Source: Arthrobacter rhizosphaerae
GTDB taxonomy: Bacteria > Actinomycetota > Actinomycetes > Actinomycetales > Micrococcaceae
Length of the DNA stretch: 64,000 nt
Assembly (NCBI RefSeq): GCF_023062595.1
Contig: NZ_JALLAN010000016.1
Coordinates: 1-64,000, forward strand
Direction of reading: 5' to 3'
Of this stretch, positions 60,742 to 64,000 are shown piece after piece (positions within the stretch are counted from its first letter, which is position 1; every line of letters starts with the position of its first letter). The notes beneath the pieces are model-generated. The model worked only from the letters and a program-made list of their open reading frames with translations, did no database searches and was not told where the DNA came from. A program made the position numbers and the translations under genes.

Positions 60742-63700
60742 TTATTGAATTGACCGGCGACGGACCTTGCTGACCGTCATGGCCCCTCCACCAAGAAGAA
60801 CCAGCAGGAGCGCGCCCAAGGCGAGCGGTCCGGCGTCGAGCCCGGTGTTAGCCAGGTTGCCTGCAACGCTCACTGCCGAGATGGGTGCCTGAGTGGACAG
60901 CTTCGCCGTGGAGGAAGCCGAGCTGACGGCTGGTCCTCCGGGTGTAGCGCCGGAACCCGTTGCGGTGTTCGTGATGGTGCCTCCGGTGAGGTCTGCAAGG
61001 GTGACCGTGTACGTTGCCGTGCAGGTGACGCTCATCGCCGGAGCGAGTGATGCGGCTTCTGCCGTGCAGCTAACGGCGGAAAGATCGCCGGTTCCGGTGA
61101 ATTCGCCTTCCACTGCAGTGACATTGGTCAGGGTTACGTTGCCCGTGTTGGTGAGGAAGAACGAGTACGTGAGCACCTGGCCAACCGTTGTTGCCTTTTC
61201 CGCGCCGACCGTCTTGAGCAGCGTCATGGCAGGCGCGTTCGGGGTCGGTACGGTTATGCCCGACGGCGGTGAGACCGGCGGGGGAGTGGTTCCCGGCGGA
61301 ACGCCTGTGGCTGTGGCCGTGTTCGTGATGGAGCCGGCATCGACGTCTGCCTGGACAACCGTGTAGGTGGCGGTGCAGGTGATGACGGCGGCCGGTGCCA
61401 GCCGCGCAGCTTCAGCCGGGCAGACAACACCGCTGAGTTCGCCGGCGCCGGAGAAGTTGCCTTCGTTGACAGTGACGTCCCGCAGGGTCACGTTACCGGT
61501 GTTTGTGACAAGGAACGAGTATGTGATGTTCTGGCCGACGACGAGATCGGCCTGGGCGGCTTCATCGGCGGTTTTCACTACTGTGATGGCCGGTGCCGGC
61601 GGTGCCGGAACAGTGATTTCCGACGGCGGCGAAACCGGCGGAACCGGGAATCCTTCGGGCGGGGTTCCGGTACCGGTAGCGGTGTTGGAGATCGAACCGG
61701 CATCGACGTCGGCCTGGGTGGCCGTGTAGGTGGCGGTGCAGGTTACGGTTGCTGCCGGGGCGACAGGGCCGGCCGGGCAGACCGCGACGGGGGCGTTGCC
61801 CGTTCCGGTGAATTCAGTTTCATCGATACGGATATCGGTGAGCGGCACAGCGCCGGTGTTGGTGAACGCGAACGAGTAGGTGATGATTTGGCCAGGTTCG
61901 ATGTTCTCCATGGCAGCTGCGTCAGCTGTTTTTTCCAGACCGATGCTGACGGCTACGGGTGCGTTGGTGACTGCACACGTAAACGCTGCTGCATCCGGAA
62001 CCGTGAACGTCCATGGGCCGGTGCCCTCGGTTGGGACGGCGTCACCGGTTCCTGTGTTCGTGCACGTCACAGCGGCGTTGTACGCGTTGATAGCGCCGGC
62101 CGAGCCTGCCGCCATGGTGTCGGTGATTGTGTAGGTTGCGCCTTGGGATACCGGCTGGTCGGTGGTGCTGACCGTAGTGGCCGTTCCCGTAGTCGTGGCT
62201 GAGGTGAGGACAGTGCCGCCGGCGTTCTGCAGGCCAACTGTGAACTGGTCCGCAGGAGCCTGACGGCCTTCGACGGTCTTGGTAACCGTGAGGGTGGGGA
62301 TCGGCGCCAGGGCACAGCGAGCACCGTCATTGCCGCCGGATGCAGGACCCGTGGAAACCGGCACCAGCTGAGCGGTTGTGACGTTGATTCGCGAGATGTT
62401 TCCGGTGGGGTTGTCGGATGCGTAAAGGTATCCGGCGGCGTCGACGTAGACGGCGCCCACAAGAAGACCGCTTACCGGTGCGCCGGCAGAATTGGTCAGC
62501 ACACCATCGTTGGTCTGGGTCCCGGTTGCCGGGTCGAACTTGACCAGGATGCTGTTTTCATCGGCGTCTGTCCCGACGCTGTAGAAGGCGCCGTTGGTGA
62601 ATCCCCAGTCAGCACCGGGGAACAGGCCACCGACCAGTCCCTTGCTTCCTGAACTGACTACGGTCCCGTAGGTGGGAGAACCCGGGGCGAGGTCAATCTC
62701 AAAGTAGTCAGAAGGGCTGGCGCTGGTGGTAACCCAGTAGTGGCCGGCAGCGTCGAAGTCCCCGACGTTGAAAGCGACGCCCGCTGTGCCGGCGGGAACG
62801 CCGAGATCGGTCAGCGATCCGTTGGCGCCGATCTTGACCAAGTGGCCGTTGTCGCTGGCGATCCCGTAGAAGTAATCATCCAGGGTGTTGTAGCCAACGC
62901 CGTTCACGCCCCGGGGCAGATTGAACGCTGTTGAGTATGCGCCCGATACCAGGTCGACCTGCTGGACAAGGTGGGGACCACCAAGGCCGGCCGGGCTCTG
63001 GAAGAGGTAGCCGGAAGCGTCGCAGGCCCAAGGCTGCTCAACGAACTCGACAGTGGATTCCCCGGGAGGATTGATCCCGATGCCGGTGATGTTTGACGGG
63101 CCGTTGGTAAACGAGCCTGCTGCCGCAGCCGCGACATTGACGGTGACAGTACAAGCGGTCATGCCGGCAGCAAGGTTTCCGGTCACAGCCACTGAAGTGG
63201 CGCCGGCTGCAGCCGTGACGACACCCGCCGGGCATGTGGTGGTGGCAGCTCCGTCGGCGACGGTCAAACCGGCCGGAAGCGTATCGGTAAAGGACCAGCC
63301 GTTCTTGGCGGCCAGTTCATCGGTGTTCGTGACCGTGAGGGTCAGCGCGGAGACTGCACCAACGGGCACGGATGCAGGACTGAATGACTTATCCAGCTGC
63401 GGAGTGACATCGAGGATCTTGAAGTTGTCGAATGCTTGGTCATTACCGCTGCCGTTTGGCTGCTGATTGGCGACCCGGAAGCCTACTGTCGAGTTGGTAA
63501 CCAATGCTGCCTGGTCTCCGGTGAAGGTCCCGACACTGACGACGTTTCCATCGACGGTGAATGTCTGTCGGTTAGGGTCGGCACAGATGTTGTAGTCGGT
63601 GGCGTTCAATGCAATCGGCGTTGAGCCGTCCATCAGGTAGAACCGATCCAAGGCCTGGATCCCGATGTTGCACAGGTTTCCGACGTCCATGGAGAAAGTA

Positions 63701-64000
63701 ACGAACCGGTTCGTGCCGCCAACGTTGATGCCCGAGCCCTCCAGCATCACCCCGGCGTAATCGTTGAAGCCGCCGAGCGTCTGCTCGGCCACGGCAAGGT
63801 TTGTGTTGGGATCAGCCATGCCTGCGTACTGGCCGATCGCCGCCGGAACAGTTCTGGCGGTGGTCCACCAACTAGGGATGCTGAAACAGAACCCGGAGGC
63901 GCCAAGATCGGCGTCGGTGGCCTGATGGCCGAAGATCACACCGTTGCACCTCTGTGCGTTCTGGTATACCGGGTCCGTCGTGTACGCCGCGCCGGTGGTG
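60742..64000 (-). CDS. Large cell-wall-anchored repeat protein (partial, 5' end off the window)
   Basis: At least 1085 residues are open to the right edge; an internal GTG at 63939 exists, but the frame continues beyond 64000. Order from the visible N-terminus: a lectin-like or choice-of-anchor region; a DUF11-type domain (LTVTNTDELAAKNGWSFTDTLPAG); a DUF6923-like propeller segment (YLFQSPAGLGGPHLVQQVDL); then three tandem repeats of about 120 residues with CTATYTATQADVDAGSISNT. It ends NLANTG, a TM helix and Arg-rich RRRSIQ: an LAxTG sorting signal for a class E-type sortase. It is probably an exported, wall-linked adhesin or matrix protein. The ligand is unknown and the signal peptide is not visible here. 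Confidence 0.85.
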   Translation of the reverse strand, partial: TTGAAYTTDPVYQNAQRCNGVIFGHQATDADLGASGFCFSIPSWWTTARTVPAAIGQYAGMADPNTNLAVAEQTLGGFNDYAGVMLEGSGINVGGTNRFVTFSMDVGNLCNIGIQALDRFYLMDGSTPIALNATDYNICADPNRQTFTVDGNVVSVGTFTGDQAALVTNSTVGFRVANQQPNGSGNDQAFDNFKILDVTPQLDKSFSPASVPVGAVSALTLTVTNTDELAAKNGWSFTDTLPAGLTVADGAATTTCPAGVVTAAAGATSVAVTGNLAAGMTACTVTVNVAAAAAGSFTNGPSNITGIGINPPGESTVEFVEQPWACDASGYLFQSPAGLGGPHLVQQVDLVSGAYSTAFNLPRGVNGVGYNTLDDYFYGIASDNGHLVKIGANGSLTDLGVPAGTAGVAFNVGDFDAAGHYWVTTSASPSDYFEIDLAPGSPTYGTVVSSGSKGLVGGLFPGADWGFTNGAFYSVGTDADENSILVKFDPATGTQTNDGVLTNSAGAPVSGLLVGAVYVDAAGYLYASDNPTGNISRINVTTAQLVPVSTGPASGGNDGARCALAPIPTLTVTKTVEGRQAPADQFTVGLQNAGGTVLTSATTTGTATTVSTTDQPVSQGATYTITDTMAAGSAGAINAYNAAVTCTNTGTGDAVPTEGTGPWTFTVPDAAAFTCAVTNAPVAVSIGLEKTADAAAMENIEPGQIITYSFAFTNTGAVPLTDIRIDETEFTGTGNAPVAVCPAGPVAPAATVTCTATYTATQADVDAGSISNTATGTGTPPEGFPVPPVSPPSEITVPAPPAPAITVVKTADEAAQADLVVGQNITYSFLVTNTGNVTLRDVTVNEGNFSGAGELSGVVCPAEAARLAPAAVITCTATYTVVQADVDAGSITNTATATGVPPGTTPPPVSPPSGITVPTPNAPAMTLLKTVGAEKATTVGQVLTYSFFLTNTGNVTLTNVTAVEGEFTGTGDLSAVSCTAEAASLAPAMSVTCTATYTVTLADLTGGTITNTATGSGATPGGPAVSSASSTAKLSTQAPISAVSVAGNLANTGLDAGPLALGALLLVLLGGGAMTVSKVRRRSIQ
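60895..61960 (-). repeat. Three tandem ~120-residue repeats in the surface protein
   Basis: Equivalent motifs in the three units occur at about 61007, 61361 and 61724, so the period is about 354-363 bases. Each unit has K(T/A)xGxxxTYSFxxTNTGxxxLTD-like and TCTATYTxTxAD-like signatures. Units differ enough that they look like an old duplication. Confidence 0.7.

Noticed and set aside
1..64000. CRISPR array, insertion sequence or prophage
   Set aside because: No regularly spaced short repeats, transposase, integrase or phage structural gene signatures were found in any frame; the only long tandem repeats are coding (surface protein).

Overview
The window is GC-rich with many GTG/TTG starts. 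Its gene families (DHA2 exporters, carbohydrate ABC systems, GluQ-RS, an LAxTG-type surface protein, KdpDE, DUF456, DUF1048) point to a soil actinobacterium of the Arthrobacter/Pseudarthrobacter kind (Micrococcaceae). The genus is inferred from gene content; there is no rRNA gene or other marker here. I see no tRNA or rRNA gene, CRISPR array, insertion sequence, integrase or prophage gene.

Layout. 0-13 kb: a DHA2 drug exporter with an operator-like dyad, an RraA-like aldolase divergent from an MFS carrier, a TetR regulator, malic enzyme, a small secreted protein, a DUF456 membrane protein, an Lrp regulator, GluQ-RS, a beta-lactamase-fold esterase, a SpoT-hydrolase-like HD protein and a quinone oxidoreductase. 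13-23 kb: a carbohydrate locus. A leftward lacI-ABC(SBP, two permeases)-GH63-like operon faces a rightward gene for a 1150-residue secreted LamG/GH/3xCBM enzyme. Each promoter carries a matching LacI-type operator just after its -10 box. The secreted enzyme probably cuts a polymer, the ABC system imports the oligosaccharide and the GH63-like enzyme finishes it inside the cell.

23-31 kb: four closely spaced leftward genes (GNAT-AAA+ fusion, LtrA, a rifampin-phosphotransferase-like protein, a winged-helix protein) that I do not recognise as a described operon, then a NUC1-type nuclease without a signal peptide and an aldo/keto reductase. 31-38.5 kb: a LysR-MFS pair divergent from prpF-tctC-tctAB-usp, probably uptake and isomerisation of a tricarboxylate, with a dyad between them.

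38.7-49 kb: a small unknown gene, an HTH/MmyB-like regulator, kdpD and kdpE without kdpFABC, two tandem paralogous APC-superfamily permeases with C-terminal cytosolic domains, and a TrkH/KtrB-type potassium channel subunit. This looks like a potassium or osmotic module in which KdpDE may control something other than the Kdp ATPase. 49-51.4 kb: PadR-DUF1048-ABC ATPase-ABC permease, with three operator-like repeats on its promoter.

51.3-60.5 kb: a complete non-phosphorylating L-fucose pathway. Two leftward genes (2-keto-3-deoxy-L-fuconate dehydrogenase and the diketo-acid hydrolase) diverge from seven rightward genes (L-fuconate dehydratase, mutarotase, L-fucose dehydrogenase, L-fuconolactonase, and ABC ATPase, permease and binding protein). 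Most are joined by 4-base start/stop overlaps. The expected products are pyruvate and L-lactate. The dehydratase has every catalytic residue of the L-fuconate dehydratase family. 60.7-64 kb: the 3' part of a large leftward gene for a cell-wall-anchored repeat protein that runs off the window edge.
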